Assembly (NCBI RefSeq): GCF_000211855.2
Contig: NC_015638.1
Coordinates: 1,957,001-2,021,000, forward strand
Direction: 5' to 3'
Source of the DNA: Lacinutrix sp. 5H-3-7-4
GTDB taxonomy: Bacteria > Bacteroidota > Bacteroidia > Flavobacteriales > Flavobacteriaceae
Length of the DNA: 64,000 nucleotides
Under the pieces are notes generated by a model. It was not told the origin of the DNA. It ran no database searches and saw nothing but the letters and a program-made list of their open reading frames with translations. This document shows positions 16,622 to 27,100 of the stretch, piece after piece; the first letter of the stretch is position 1, and each line of letters begins with the position of its first letter. Position numbers and translations under genes: made by a program.

Positions 16622-16642
16622 GTAAACCAATCTGGTAAACCA
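16620..16642. promoter_or_regulatory. tandem TGGTAAACCA operator upstream of PL7/PL6 genes
   Basis: Two copies of the near-palindrome TGGTAAACCA at 16620-16629 and 16633-16642, 13 bp apart start to start. They overlap the -7 element and the expected transcription start, so bound regulator would repress. The motif resembles sites of FadR-subfamily GntR regulators such as UxuR/ExuR, and such a regulator is encoded at 30612. The same arrangement precedes susC. Confidence 0.8.
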
Positions 16643-16682
16643 GTTGATTTGTTTAGATGATTTTGGTGTTAATTTTTATAAA

Positions 16683-17597
16683 ATGTATAAGTATTTACTT
16701 GTTTTTTCAATAGTGTTTTTTGTTAATTGTTCTAGTAATGATGAAGTTAATAATAGGCCAGAAGGCTCTCAAACTTCAATTTTACCTTCAGAAGAAACAG
16801 GTGATGATGATAATCCTGTTTATGCTCCAATAGATTTTTCAAATTGGAAAGTTACACTTCCTGTAGATGAAAATAGTAATGGTGGTCCAGACGAGTATCA
16901 ACCGGCTCAATTAATTAATTTTGGTTATCAAACCTTAGAGCCTGTTATACCTTTTATGTATGATGATATAGAAGATAGTTCATTGGTCTTCTATACCTAT
17001 TCAGGTGTTTCTACCACAAACAGTTCTTATTCTAGAACTGAGTTAAGAGAACTTATTAACCCTAGCAACTCAAGAGAGAATTGGACCTTATTAGAAGGTG
17101 GAGAGATGACTGGTCAATTAAAAATAGATTCTATCTCACAAAATACAGACTCAACCGATGAGTACCATAGAGTTATAGTCATGCAAATTCATGGTATTAT
17201 ATCTCAGGAAGATATGGATATACACAATTTTTCATCTAATAATGGTCCGCCATTAATTAAAATATATTGGAAAGATGGCTATATCTGGTCTCATAAAAAG
17301 TCACTTACAGATGAAGCTACTTCTGGAGACGATTTGTTAGACACTTCTAGTAGTACTTGGTATGATATTAAAGAAAATTTAGGCTATGTTGGTTTCGAAA
17401 GTTTTTCTTTTAGAATAACAGCTTCAGATGCTAGAGTAGAGGTACAATTAAATAATAACGAGGCTTTTGTTTATCAAGATGTAAGTCTAGATAAATGGCC
17501 TTTTGAAAATTATTTTAAAGCAGGTAATTATCTAAATTCAACAAATTCTAATGCTTTTTCTTACGTAAAATATTACAATTTACAGGTTACTCATTAA
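16683..17597 (+). CDS. alginate lyase, PL7 family, lipoprotein
   Basis: 304 residues from ATG 16683; an upstream in-frame TTG (16644) would place the start within the operator. Lipobox Cys at residue 16, followed by an acidic, Ser-rich linker (17-45). The PL7 jelly-roll motifs are complete: RTELRE at 118-123, QIHG at 168-171, and YFKAGNY at 277-283. These hold the catalytic Arg, His and Tyr. It should cut alginate by beta-elimination at the cell surface or periplasm. First gene of the locus, followed 23 bases later by the PL6 gene. Confidence 0.92.
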   Translation: MYKYLLVFSIVFFVNCSSNDEVNNRPEGSQTSILPSEETGDDDNPVYAPIDFSNWKVTLPVDENSNGGPDEYQPAQLINFGYQTLEPVIPFMYDDIEDSSLVFYTYSGVSTTNSSYSRTELRELINPSNSRENWTLLEGGEMTGQLKIDSISQNTDSTDEYHRVIVMQIHGIISQEDMDIHNFSSNNGPPLIKIYWKDGYIWSHKKSLTDEATSGDDLLDTSSSTWYDIKENLGYVGFESFSFRITASDARVEVQLNNNEAFVYQDVSLDKWPFENYFKAGNYLNSTNSNAFSYVKYYNLQVTH

Positions 17598-17620
17598 TAA
17601 TAAAAAATAATAATTTTTAA

Positions 17621-19924
17621 ATGAAAAAATACTTTTTAATATGCAGCTTACTGCTATATTTCTTTTCTTGTAAGGAGAAAACAGTATCAGGTATAACAGT
17701 TTCTAATGTAGACGAATTACAAAATGCTATTTCTAGCGTTGAACCTGGAGATAATATTATTTTAGCTAACGGAACTTACAAAGATGTTGAAATCAAACTT
17801 ATTGGTGAAGGAACCGAAAGCAATCCAATTACATTAAAAGCAGAAACGCCTGGAAAAGTTTTTATAGAAGGTACTTCAAGTTTAGAAATTAGTGGAAATT
17901 ACATAGAAGTAAGCGGATTATTTTTTAGAAACGGACATTCGCCAAAAACAAACGTTATCGCGTTTAGAACAAGTGAAAAAGAAGTTGCCAATCACTCTAA
18001 AGTTACTAACTGTGTAATTTTAGATTATAATAATTTAGAGCGCGATCAAGATAACCTTTGGGTGCAGTTATATGGTAAACATAACGAATTTAGTAACTCT
18101 TATCTTGCTGGTAAAACAAATGGTGGTCCAACCTTAAGAGTCGATTTAAAAGGAAATCAAAGTATTAGAAACTATCATAAAATCATCAACAATCACTTTG
18201 GTCCAAGACCAAGAAAAGGTGGTGCAAGAGGCGAAACGATTCAGTTAGGTAGTAGTTTTACATCAATGAGTCCTAGTAATACATTAATTGCAAATAATTT
18301 ATTTGAAGAGTGTAATGGTGAAGTAGAAATCATTTCAAGTAAAACCAATTTCAACATCATTAAAAACAATGTGTTTTATAAAAGTGAAGGTTCTGTGGTT
18401 ACACGTCACGGAAACTACGTTACTATTGACGGAAATTATTTTATTGGAGATGGCGTAAACGATCAATATGGTGGCATTAGAATCATCAATACAGGTCATT
18501 GGGTAATCAACAACCTATTTTACAAAATAAAAGGTAAGAATTTTAGAAGTCCGATTGCTATTATGAATGGAATTCCGAAATCCCCATTAAACCGTTATAA
18601 TCAAGTTACAGATGTTGTAGTTGCGTATAATACGTTTGTAGATTCTAGCTCGCCTTGGCAATTTGGTGTAGGTACAAATATTGCGCAAGCGGATGTTTTA
18701 CCAAAGTCGGAAATTAGATCTGCAAGACCTTTAAGAACCGAAGTTGTAAATAATATTATCTATAATTCTGAAGGTGATCCAAACCCAATTATTGAACACG
18801 ATAAAGCCGATGGCGTAACATTTGCAAGTAATATTATCGATAATAACGGAGTAGAAGTTAAAAACAGTCATAGTTTAATTACTAAAGATTTAACCTTAAC
18901 AGATATTGGTTCAAACTTATCTGTACCAACTTCAGGATTCGATGATGTAGAAGTGTATAAAGGCTACGATTTCGAAACAATTACGAATGATTTATTAGGA
19001 AATTCTAGAGAAAAATCGAATACCATAGGAGCAATTTCAAAAGCTGGAGACATAAATTTAGAGTTGTTAGATAAATCTAAATATGGAGCAGATTGGTTTT
19101 CAAATGAAGTAGAAGCAAAAGAAGCAACAACACATACTGTTGCAAATGCTTCGGAATTGGTTAGTAAACTTGAAGCAGCAGAAAGCGGAGATATTTTAAG
19201 CTTAAATGAAGGTATTTACAATATTTCAGAATCGTTAATAGTAAATAAATCAATCACTATTCAATCTAAAGGAAATGCTGAAATTGTTTATGCAGGTGCA
19301 ACAAATACACCAGCTATCGAATTGCATCCTTACGGAAAATTAACAGTAAAAAACATCAAGTTAAAAGGAACAGGTTCTCAGCAAGCATTCGCGAGTTTAA
19401 AAAAGAGCATGTCTAATCATTTTGGATTGGAAGTTTTAGATTCTGAAATCAGCAATTTCAATTATGCTTTAAAAGTGTACAAGCAATCTTTTTCTGAAGA
19501 AATTACATTTAAAAACACAACAATTTCAGATTGTGAAAACGGTTTAGAATTATCCGAAGAAACTAACGATAGAGGTGATTATAATACTGAATATTTAACT
19601 GTTGATAATTGCGAATTTACAAACGTAAAACAAAACGTTATCGATTATTATCGTGGAGGTTATGATGAGTCTACAATTGGCGGAAACTTATTGGTAACAA
19701 ATAGTACGTTTATAAATTGTGGTGCAGCAGAAAAGAATGGAATGTTGCTTAATCACAGAGGAATTATAAATGTAAACATCAATAATAATACATTTAAAAA
19801 TAATAAAGTACAATTTGTTTCAATTCTTTGGGGAGCAAAAAACAATGTAGAATCAAACAATACATTAATCAATTCTGGTCAAATTAAAACCGAAGAAAAC
19901 TTAAAGCAAACCTTAATGTATTAA
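17621..19924 (+). CDS. alginate lyase, PL6 family (two beta-helix domains), lipoprotein
   Basis: 767 residues. Signal peptide ends in a lipobox (FFSCKE, Cys 17). The N-terminal half has the PL6/chondroitinase-B parallel beta-helix with repeated N-x-I/V-x-x-N turns, GGPTLRVDLKGNQS and GGARGETIQLG, features of PL6 alginate lyases that hold the catalytic Arg/Lys region. A second right-handed helix domain begins near residue 505, as in the long AlyGC-like subfamily. Expected to act on polyG or mixed alginate oligomers. Confidence 0.88.
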   Translation: MKKYFLICSLLLYFFSCKEKTVSGITVSNVDELQNAISSVEPGDNIILANGTYKDVEIKLIGEGTESNPITLKAETPGKVFIEGTSSLEISGNYIEVSGLFFRNGHSPKTNVIAFRTSEKEVANHSKVTNCVILDYNNLERDQDNLWVQLYGKHNEFSNSYLAGKTNGGPTLRVDLKGNQSIRNYHKIINNHFGPRPRKGGARGETIQLGSSFTSMSPSNTLIANNLFEECNGEVEIISSKTNFNIIKNNVFYKSEGSVVTRHGNYVTIDGNYFIGDGVNDQYGGIRIINTGHWVINNLFYKIKGKNFRSPIAIMNGIPKSPLNRYNQVTDVVVAYNTFVDSSSPWQFGVGTNIAQADVLPKSEIRSARPLRTEVVNNIIYNSEGDPNPIIEHDKADGVTFASNIIDNNGVEVKNSHSLITKDLTLTDIGSNLSVPTSGFDDVEVYKGYDFETITNDLLGNSREKSNTIGAISKAGDINLELLDKSKYGADWFSNEVEAKEATTHTVANASELVSKLEAAESGDILSLNEGIYNISESLIVNKSITIQSKGNAEIVYAGATNTPAIELHPYGKLTVKNIKLKGTGSQQAFASLKKSMSNHFGLEVLDSEISNFNYALKVYKQSFSEEITFKNTTISDCENGLELSEETNDRGDYNTEYLTVDNCEFTNVKQNVIDYYRGGYDESTIGGNLLVTNSTFINCGAAEKNGMLLNHRGIINVNINNNTFKNNKVQFVSILWGAKNNVESNNTLINSGQIKTEENLKQTLMY

Positions 19925-20010
19925 CAAATTCCTGAGAAAGCAGGAATCTAAATTTATGCCATTTAAACGAAAGTGAAGAATCGCAATAGCTATAATCTTA
20001 TATATTTCTC

Positions 20011-21039
20011 ATGAAAAAACTACCTCTTATAATAGTTGCAATTTTAACAATTGTTGCATGTAAAAACGAATCAAAAAAGAAACAAGAATCTAGCGCTGTT
20101 TCAACTACAAATACTATTAAAAAAGCACCAAGCGATGTTATTCCGTTTATGGATAAATGGAAAATCCTTTTAGGAGATGGTACCTATGTTGACGATTTAG
20201 TAGGTTTTCAAAAAGATGATTTTTTCTATGTAGAAACTGAAAATAATACAGATTGGGTAGTTTATAAAACACCAAACTCTGGTATAACTTCTAGAACTTC
20301 TAGCAATACAAGAACAGAGTTAGGTGAAAAAAAACATTGGATTCCGGAAGAAGGCGGAAAACTGACAGGTACTTTAAAAGTTAAGCATGTATCAACTACG
20401 GGAGATGCTACAGCAGCCTCGTCATATTCGGTTGTTGTTGGGCAAATTCATAGTGACGAAGGGCATGAAAACGAACCTTTAAAAATCTATTACAAGAAAT
20501 TTCCAGGTCACACAAAAGGTTCTGTATTTTGGAATTATGAAATTAATACAGAAGGAGATAATATTGGAAGATTCGATTATTCTACAGCAGTTTGGGGACA
20601 CGATTTTTCTGTAGTTGGTAAAGATGCAACCACTTATCCTGAAGAACCAGAAAATGGTATTGCTTTAAATGAAGAATTTAGTTACGAGGTAAACGTCTTT
20701 AAAGGCATCATGTATTTAACTTTTAAAAGTGAAGGTCACGAAACGGTAACGTTTATTAAAAGTTTGATAAAATCAGAATTTGCAACAAGAGAAGCTGTTC
20801 CAGAACAAGTGAAACGCGTATATGCGAATAGAGAAAAAGGTGGAGGTATTGAAAGAGATACTGCCTATGCAGGCGAAATTAATTACTTTAAACAAGGTGC
20901 CTATAACCAAGCAAACTATAAATCGACAAAATCTGAAATTTATGGTGGTGATATTGCTAAACAATACGAAAACGGAAGTTATGCCGAAGTTTGGTTTAAA
21001 ACTGCAACTGTAGGAGAAGCAACAGCACCAAAACAATAA
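20011..21039 (+). CDS. alginate lyase, second PL7 family lipoprotein
   Basis: 342 residues, lipobox Cys at 17. PL7 motifs are present in variant form: RTELGE at 101-106 (Gly in place of Arg), GQIHS with QIH at 145-147, and YFKQGAYNQ at 292-300. It is distant from the two other PL7 enzymes here, which keep RxELRE and YFKAG, so specificity probably differs. It ends 2 bases before the PL17 gene starts, indicating coupled translation. Confidence 0.9.
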   Translation: MKKLPLIIVAILTIVACKNESKKKQESSAVSTTNTIKKAPSDVIPFMDKWKILLGDGTYVDDLVGFQKDDFFYVETENNTDWVVYKTPNSGITSRTSSNTRTELGEKKHWIPEEGGKLTGTLKVKHVSTTGDATAASSYSVVVGQIHSDEGHENEPLKIYYKKFPGHTKGSVFWNYEINTEGDNIGRFDYSTAVWGHDFSVVGKDATTYPEEPENGIALNEEFSYEVNVFKGIMYLTFKSEGHETVTFIKSLIKSEFATREAVPEQVKRVYANREKGGGIERDTAYAGEINYFKQGAYNQANYKSTKSEIYGGDIAKQYENGSYAEVWFKTATVGEATAPKQ

Positions 21040-21041
21040 AG

Positions 21042-23321
21042 ATGAAAGAAATAAGAAACAACTCAATAAAATTAGTGTTGCTTGTATTAATTACAATACT
21101 GTTTTCATGTAAAAATGAAAATAATACTACTAAAGATAATACTTCTGAAGTAGTAACAACAGAGCAACATCCTAAACTTATTTTAACTGCTCAAGGTGTA
21201 AAAGATATTAGAGCACAATTAGGAACTATTCCTATTTTCGATAAATCTTTAGAAGCAGTAAAAAAAGAAGTTGATGCTGAAATTAAATCAGGAATCGATG
21301 TGCCAATTCCTAAAGATTATTCTGGTGGTTACACACATGTTGTACATAAAAAAAACTGGTTTATTCTTCAAAAAGCTGGTTTGTTATATCAAATTTTAGA
21401 CGACGAAAAATATGCCAAGTATGTAAAAGACATGTTAATGGAGTATGAAGCGTTGTATAAAACCTTGCCTTTACATCCAAAAACAAGATCTTACGCAAGA
21501 GGAAAATTATTTTGGCAGTGTTTAAACGACTCCAATTGGTTAGTCTATGTAAGTCAAGCCTACGATTGTATCTATAATTACTTAACGGAAGAAGAACGAA
21601 ACAAGCTAGAAACAAATTTATTTAGACCATTTGCAGATCACATTTCTGTAGATAGTCCGCAATTTTACCAACGTGTACACAATCACAGTACTTGGGGAAA
21701 TGCAGCAGTGGGAATGATTGGTTTAGTTATGGATGACGAAGAATTAATCAATCGAGCGTTATACGGAATTAAAGATTTAAAATTAGATGCTAATAAAAAA
21801 GATGACGATGGTGGCTTTTTAAATAAAGACGGAAAAGCAGGTTTTTTAGCAAATATAGAAGAGCCTTTTTCACCAGATGGATATTATAATGAAGGACCAT
21901 ATTATCAACGTTACGCAATGTATCCATTTTTAGTTTTTGCAGAAGGATTACACAACGTAAAACCTGAACTTAAAATTTTTGAATATAAAGAAGGCGTACT
22001 TCTAAAATCTATAAATGCATTATTAAATTTAAGTGATGCCGATGGCGAATTTTTTCCATTAAACGATGGTCAAAAAGGAATGTCGTATTACACAAATGCT
22101 CTAGTAACTGCAGTAGATGTATCTTATCATTTTGGAGAGCAAGATCCTGGTTTATTGTCAATTGCCAAAGAACAAGATAAAGTCTTGTTAGACGATTCTG
22201 GTTTGGCAGTTGCGCTTGGCATTAAAAATGGAAAAGAAAAACCGTTCACTAAAAGATCTATCAACTTATCTGATGGTCCGGAAGGAAAACAAGGTGGTGT
22301 TGGTATTTTAAGAAATGAGAATTTAGAGCTGGTTTTTAAATATGCAGCACAAGGTTCTAGTCATGGACATTATGATAAATTATCGTATTCCTTTTATGAA
22401 AATGGAGAAGAAATCATTCAAGATTATGGATTATCACGTTTTGTAAATATCGAACAAAAAGGAGGTGGAAATTACCTAAAGGAAAACAAAACTTGGGCAA
22501 AACAAACCATTGCACATAATACAGTGACCCAAAATGAAACGTCTCATTTTAATGGTAAATACGATATAGGAAGTTTACATCATTCCGATTTAAATTATTT
22601 TTCTTCAGAAAATGAAATGGTACAAGTAGTAAGTGCAATTGAAAAAAATGCGTATCCAAGAACCACAATGCTTCGCACAATGGCTATTATTAAAGACGAA
22701 GATTTTGAAAAGCCATACGTGCTTGATATCATGAAAGTTACTTCCGCGACAGCGAATCAATACGATTTTCCTTTTTATTATTTTGGGCAAGTATTACAAA
22801 CAAATTTTGAATATAATTCACCTGAAACATTGAAGCCATTAGGTGCTAAAAATGGATATCAGCATTTATATTTAGAAGGCTCAGGAAAAGCATCAGAAGA
22901 AAACACTAAGTTATCATGGTTCAATAATAATAAGTTTTACACCTTAACGACTATAACAAATACGAGAGACGAATTGCTATTTACTAGAATAGGTGCAAAC
23001 GATCCTGACTTTAATTTACGTCGAGATCCAGCTTTAATGTTAAGAACTAAAAACGCTAAAAACAGAACCTTTGTTTCTATAATAGAATCTCACGGAAGTT
23101 ATAGTCCAGTGTCAGAGTCTGCAGTAAACTCTAAAAGCAGTATTAAATCAATCAAAACTGTTTTAGATTCGGAAGATTATACAGCAATTGAAATTACTAA
23201 TATAAAAGGTAATGTAAAGGTATTTATTACGATAAATATAAATACTTCAGAAAACACAAAACATAGCATAACAATTAACGGTAAGAACTATGAATGGTCA
23301 GGTTCTTATTATTTCAAATAA
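21042..23321 (+). CDS. oligoalginate lyase, PL17 family
   Basis: 759 residues, lipobox Cys 23. The N-terminal alpha/alpha toroid contains FFPLNDGQKG and YNEGPYYQRYAMYPF with the conserved Tyr and Asn. The heparinase II/III-like beta domain begins near 430 with GSSHGHYDKLSYSFY and metal or active-site His residues. PL17 enzymes act as exolyases releasing unsaturated monouronate that becomes DEH. This gives the final depolymerisation step, placed just before kdgF. Confidence 0.93.
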   Translation: MKEIRNNSIKLVLLVLITILFSCKNENNTTKDNTSEVVTTEQHPKLILTAQGVKDIRAQLGTIPIFDKSLEAVKKEVDAEIKSGIDVPIPKDYSGGYTHVVHKKNWFILQKAGLLYQILDDEKYAKYVKDMLMEYEALYKTLPLHPKTRSYARGKLFWQCLNDSNWLVYVSQAYDCIYNYLTEEERNKLETNLFRPFADHISVDSPQFYQRVHNHSTWGNAAVGMIGLVMDDEELINRALYGIKDLKLDANKKDDDGGFLNKDGKAGFLANIEEPFSPDGYYNEGPYYQRYAMYPFLVFAEGLHNVKPELKIFEYKEGVLLKSINALLNLSDADGEFFPLNDGQKGMSYYTNALVTAVDVSYHFGEQDPGLLSIAKEQDKVLLDDSGLAVALGIKNGKEKPFTKRSINLSDGPEGKQGGVGILRNENLELVFKYAAQGSSHGHYDKLSYSFYENGEEIIQDYGLSRFVNIEQKGGGNYLKENKTWAKQTIAHNTVTQNETSHFNGKYDIGSLHHSDLNYFSSENEMVQVVSAIEKNAYPRTTMLRTMAIIKDEDFEKPYVLDIMKVTSATANQYDFPFYYFGQVLQTNFEYNSPETLKPLGAKNGYQHLYLEGSGKASEENTKLSWFNNNKFYTLTTITNTRDELLFTRIGANDPDFNLRRDPALMLRTKNAKNRTFVSIIESHGSYSPVSESAVNSKSSIKSIKTVLDSEDYTAIEITNIKGNVKVFITININTSENTKHSITINGKNYEWSGSYYFK

Positions 23322-23382
23322 AATAAATGGTATTAAGAGCGTAGCAAAGAATATCAAAACAATAATTTAAAAAATAATTAAA

Positions 23383-23757
23383 ATGAAAAGATTTAGCGAA
23401 AAGTACATTGTAGCAAAAGACATGGAATGGGAAAAACTTGGTGGAGGAGTTTCTAGAAAGTTTTTAGGTTATGACAACCAAATTATGATGGTAAGTGTAA
23501 AATTTGAAAAAGGAGCATTAGGTGCACCACATCAACATTTTCATACGCAAGCTACTTATTGTGTATCAGGTAAGTTCGAATTTGAAATTGATGGTGTAAA
23601 GCAAATTGTAGAAGCTGGAGATGGTGTTTACATTGAACCAAATTTGCTACATAGTGCAGTTTGTCTAGAGGAAGGACAATTAATAGATACATTTAGTCCA
23701 GTAAGAGAAGATTTTTTAACAGGAGATGGACCATCTTATTTTAGTGATAAAGAATAG
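23383..23757 (+). CDS. kdgF: KdgF-type cupin, ring-opening of unsaturated uronate
   Basis: 124-residue single cupin. PHQHFHTQATYCVSGKFEFEI is cupin motif 1 with clustered His ligands, and EPNLLHSAV is motif 2 with the further His. KdgF proteins convert the cyclic unsaturated uronate made by exolyases to linear 4-deoxy-5-ketouronate (DEH). It has no signal peptide, so it acts in the cytoplasm unless exported otherwise. It follows the PL17 gene by 61 bases, presumably in the same transcript. Confidence 0.9.
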   Translation: MKRFSEKYIVAKDMEWEKLGGGVSRKFLGYDNQIMMVSVKFEKGALGAPHQHFHTQATYCVSGKFEFEIDGVKQIVEAGDGVYIEPNLLHSAVCLEEGQLIDTFSPVREDFLTGDGPSYFSDKE

Positions 23758-23885
23758 TTGTAATATTTACAACAAATGAAAATGAATGCTTTATAAGTTT
23801 GTAGTAAAATACACTCTCAAATCACAGATATTAATTTTTTTAACACTAATAGATGTGGTTTTAACATAATATACTTACGAAAACG

Positions 23886-23915
23886 TTGTAATTAACAAAT
23901 ATTTATATATATTTG
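23886..23915 (+). promoter_or_regulatory. promoter of the susCD transcript
   Basis: TTG at 23886-23888, a 19-base spacer and TATATTTG at 23908-23915. It is the same layout as the promoter at 16592, including the operator starting at the -7 element. Confidence 0.82.
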
Positions 23916-23949
23916 GTAAACCAATTTGGATAACCAATTTGGTTTACCA
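23914..23949. promoter_or_regulatory. triple operator upstream of susC
   Basis: TGGTAAACCA (23914-23923), TGGATAACCA (23927-23936) and TGGTTTACCA (23940-23949), each 13 bp apart. The first overlaps the -7 element. A further half-site TGGTAA is at 23958. The regular spacing suggests cooperative binding of a dimeric regulator to one and a quarter helical turns. Confidence 0.82.
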
Positions 23950-23969
23950 ATTTTTTTTGGTAAAAAAAA

Positions 23970-23989
23970 GGATAGGTTGCAGCCTATCC
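23970..23989 (+). promoter_or_regulatory. hairpin in the susC leader RNA
   Basis: GGATAGG and CCTATCC form a 7-bp stem around TTGCAG. No T-run follows directly, so a simple terminator is unlikely. The rest of the 23990-24122 leader (about 130 bases) holds a second weak stem TGTGT/ACACA near 24020 and nothing else recognisable. Confidence 0.45.
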
Positions 23990-24122
23990 TAATTTAAACT
24001 TCTATAGCGGAAGTATTATGTGTCATAACACATTATTGCAAAGATAATAAACAAATGGTTCTATTGTAGTAATTGTGTTTTAATAATCAATTATTAACTA
24101 ACTTAAAACTTAAAGATTAATT

Positions 24123-27100
24123 ATGAATTTGAAAGCTAAGTCGGCATTTGTTTTAATGCTATTAATTTGTGTCTCTGCATTTGCACAAGAAAGCTTAACC
24201 TTAAAAGGTCAAGTAATATCTGCAGAAGACAATATGCCTTTACCAGGTGTAAATGTTATTGTTGCAGGAACCAATAACGGAACGAGTACAGATTTTGATG
24301 GTGATTATGAGATAGCTGCTAAAGAAGGTGATGTGCTTCAGTTTACTTATGTTGGCTATGTAACACAGCTAATTCCTGTTACAACAAATACTACAATAGA
24401 CGTCACATTAGCAGAAGATGCTAATAAATTAGATGAAGTTGTTGTAATTGGTTATGGTACTCAAAAGAAAAGTCAACTAACTACGGCAATCTCAAAAGTT
24501 GTAAACGAAGATTTAGATCAAATCGCAGTACCAAGGGTAGATGAAGCACTTGTAGGTCAGGTTTCTGGTGTAACAGTTGCGGCTACAGAAGGAGAAGCTG
24601 GTTCTGCTCCAACTATACGTGTGCGTGGTGTTGGTTCTATAACAGGTAAATCTTCACCAACTATTGTTGTTGATGGAGTTGTTGTAGATGATGATTTTTT
24701 AGGGTCATTAGATATGAATGAGGTGTCTTCTTTTGAAGTTTTAAAAGATGCTTCTTCAACAGCTATTTATGGAGCAAGAGGAGCAAATGGAGTTATTTTA
24801 ATTACTACTAAAAGTGGTAAAGAAGGAAAAACAAGATTTACTTATAATGCTTTTACAGGTTTTAAAGAAGCAAGACAAAGTGACGATTACTATTTTACTG
24901 TAGCAGAAACGGCAGCAGCAGAATTAGCAGCAACAGGAGCTTTGTCAGACAGAACAAGAGTTAAGCAGTTAATAGGTGTAGATAGAGATTGGCAAGATGT
25001 AATTTTTGATGGTGGTACTATTAACAGTCATTCATTCTCTGCAAGAGGTGGAAGTCAAAATACTAAATTTAGTACATCTTTAAATTATGTGCACGATGAA
25101 GGTGTATTATTAACAGACGATTATAAAAAGTATGCAATTAGAGCGAAAGTAGATACTAAGCTTAACGATAAATTTTCTGTAGGTTTAAATGTGTCTCCAA
25201 GTTATACTAATAGACAACGTTTTGATGGTTCAACCCATGATATTTTACGTCAAACACCATGGTTGCCATTATATATAGACGAAAACAATATTCAGTTTGT
25301 AAATAGATTACGTGATAATGGTGCGTATGCAGATGTTCAAATAGGAGATTATGCTACACAACGTATGTTTGATGATTTCGATTTAAATACAATGATGCCA
25401 GTAGAATCTGGAGGAACAGATATTAGTAATACATCTAATACAAATCCAGCAGCAAAAGTTTTAGAGCGTGATAGAAACGATTATAAATTTAAATTATTTG
25501 GAAGTTTCTATGCTAAATATGATATCTCTGATGCTTTTAGCTTTAAAACCTCTTTATCAGGAGATTATCAAAACACAAAAAGAGATCGTTGGCAAGGTGT
25601 ACAATCTAACAGAAATGGAGCAAGTGCAGCACAATTAGATTTATCAACTGAAAACCAAATACACATAGTAACAGATAATATTTTATCATTCGATAAATCT
25701 TTTGGTAATCATGATTTAAGTGCAATTGCTGGTTTCTCTGCAGAAAAATGGGATAATACTTTTGAAAGTATTCAAGGAGCTGGTTATACATCAGATTTAG
25801 TACAAACAATAAGCGCAGCAGACCCAACAACCGTTATTGGTGAATCTTATGAGTTTCCAAGACGTTTAATATCTTATTTAGGAAGAGTTAATTATGCTTA
25901 CGATAATAAATATTTAGTATCTGTAAGTATGAGAGCAGATGGATACTCAGCATTTGGAGAAAATTCAAAGTATGGTTATTTCCCAGCAGCTTCAGCAGGT
26001 TGGATAGTAAGTAATGAAGAGTTTTTAAATGATAGTGATGTAGTAAATAACCTTAAAGTTAGAATGAGTTATGGTACTGCTGGTAATCCATTTTTTGATG
26101 TAGGAGATGATCAAATTAACAGTTTTCCTTACTTATCATTACTAGAGCCTTCAACAGCAGTAATAGATGGAACTTTAGTGCAAGGATTCAATTCATTAAA
26201 CCTTGCCAATCCAGACTTACAGTGGGAGCGCTCAATAGAAATAAATCCAGGTTTAGATTTTGGGTTATTTAATAACGCTATTTCTGGTTCTTTCGATTAT
26301 TATAATAGAAGAAGTGATCAATTATTAATAGATAATCCAGTATCAAGTACAACAGGTTTTTCTAGTGGATTAGTAAATATAGGAGAAGTACAAAACAGTG
26401 GTTTTGAAGTAGAATTAAGAACAAGAAATATTAGTAAAGAAAAGTTTAGATGGAGTACTACAATGTTAGCGTCTCAAAATAAAAATGAGCTAATTAGTTA
26501 TGGAGATTCTAATGGGCAAATTCAAAATGTAGATTCTAAACGAGCAGCAGAGTGGATTAATTTAGTAGGTAATCCAATTTCTTCATACTACGGTTGGGTA
26601 GTAGATAGAGATATACCTTTAGAGTATATTAATAACCCTTACCACCCAGTCGGAGGTGAAGCTCAGGATGTATATGTTAAAGATTTAAATGGAGATGGTG
26701 TAATTGATGATGATGATAAAACAATTTTAGGAGATCCTTATCCAGACTTAGTATGGAGTATTACAAACGACTTTAAATTAGGACAGTTTGATTTAAGTTT
26801 CATGTTTCAAGGAAGTCATGGTGCCGAAATTAGAAATATGGGAGATCAATACCTGTTTAATCACTTTAACAGTTCTCAGGATTTTGATCCTGCAACAACT
26901 CCAAATCAAGAATTTATAAAAGAAAAGATTTTTACAAACGATATTATTCAAGATGCATCGTATGTAACATTACGTAACGTGAATTTAGGATTTTCAATTC
27001 CTAATGAGTTAGCCGAAAAATTAAAAATGTCTAAAGCAAGACTATACCTTTCAGGAACTAATTTATTGTATTTCACAGCAAGCGATTATACTGGTTTTAA

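Noticed and set aside
19925-20010. Hairpin ATTCCT..AGGAAT between PL6 and the second PL7 as a terminator
   Set aside because: Six-bp stem without a T-run, and the genes on both sides belong to one pathway on one strand.
20773-21066. Minus-strand cysteine- and phenylalanine-rich frame across the PL7/PL17 junction
   Set aside because: It is antisense to two well supported lyase genes and has no family features.
23970-23989. Riboswitch in the susC leader
   Set aside because: Only a simple 7-bp stem and a weak second stem; no known riboswitch core was recognised.
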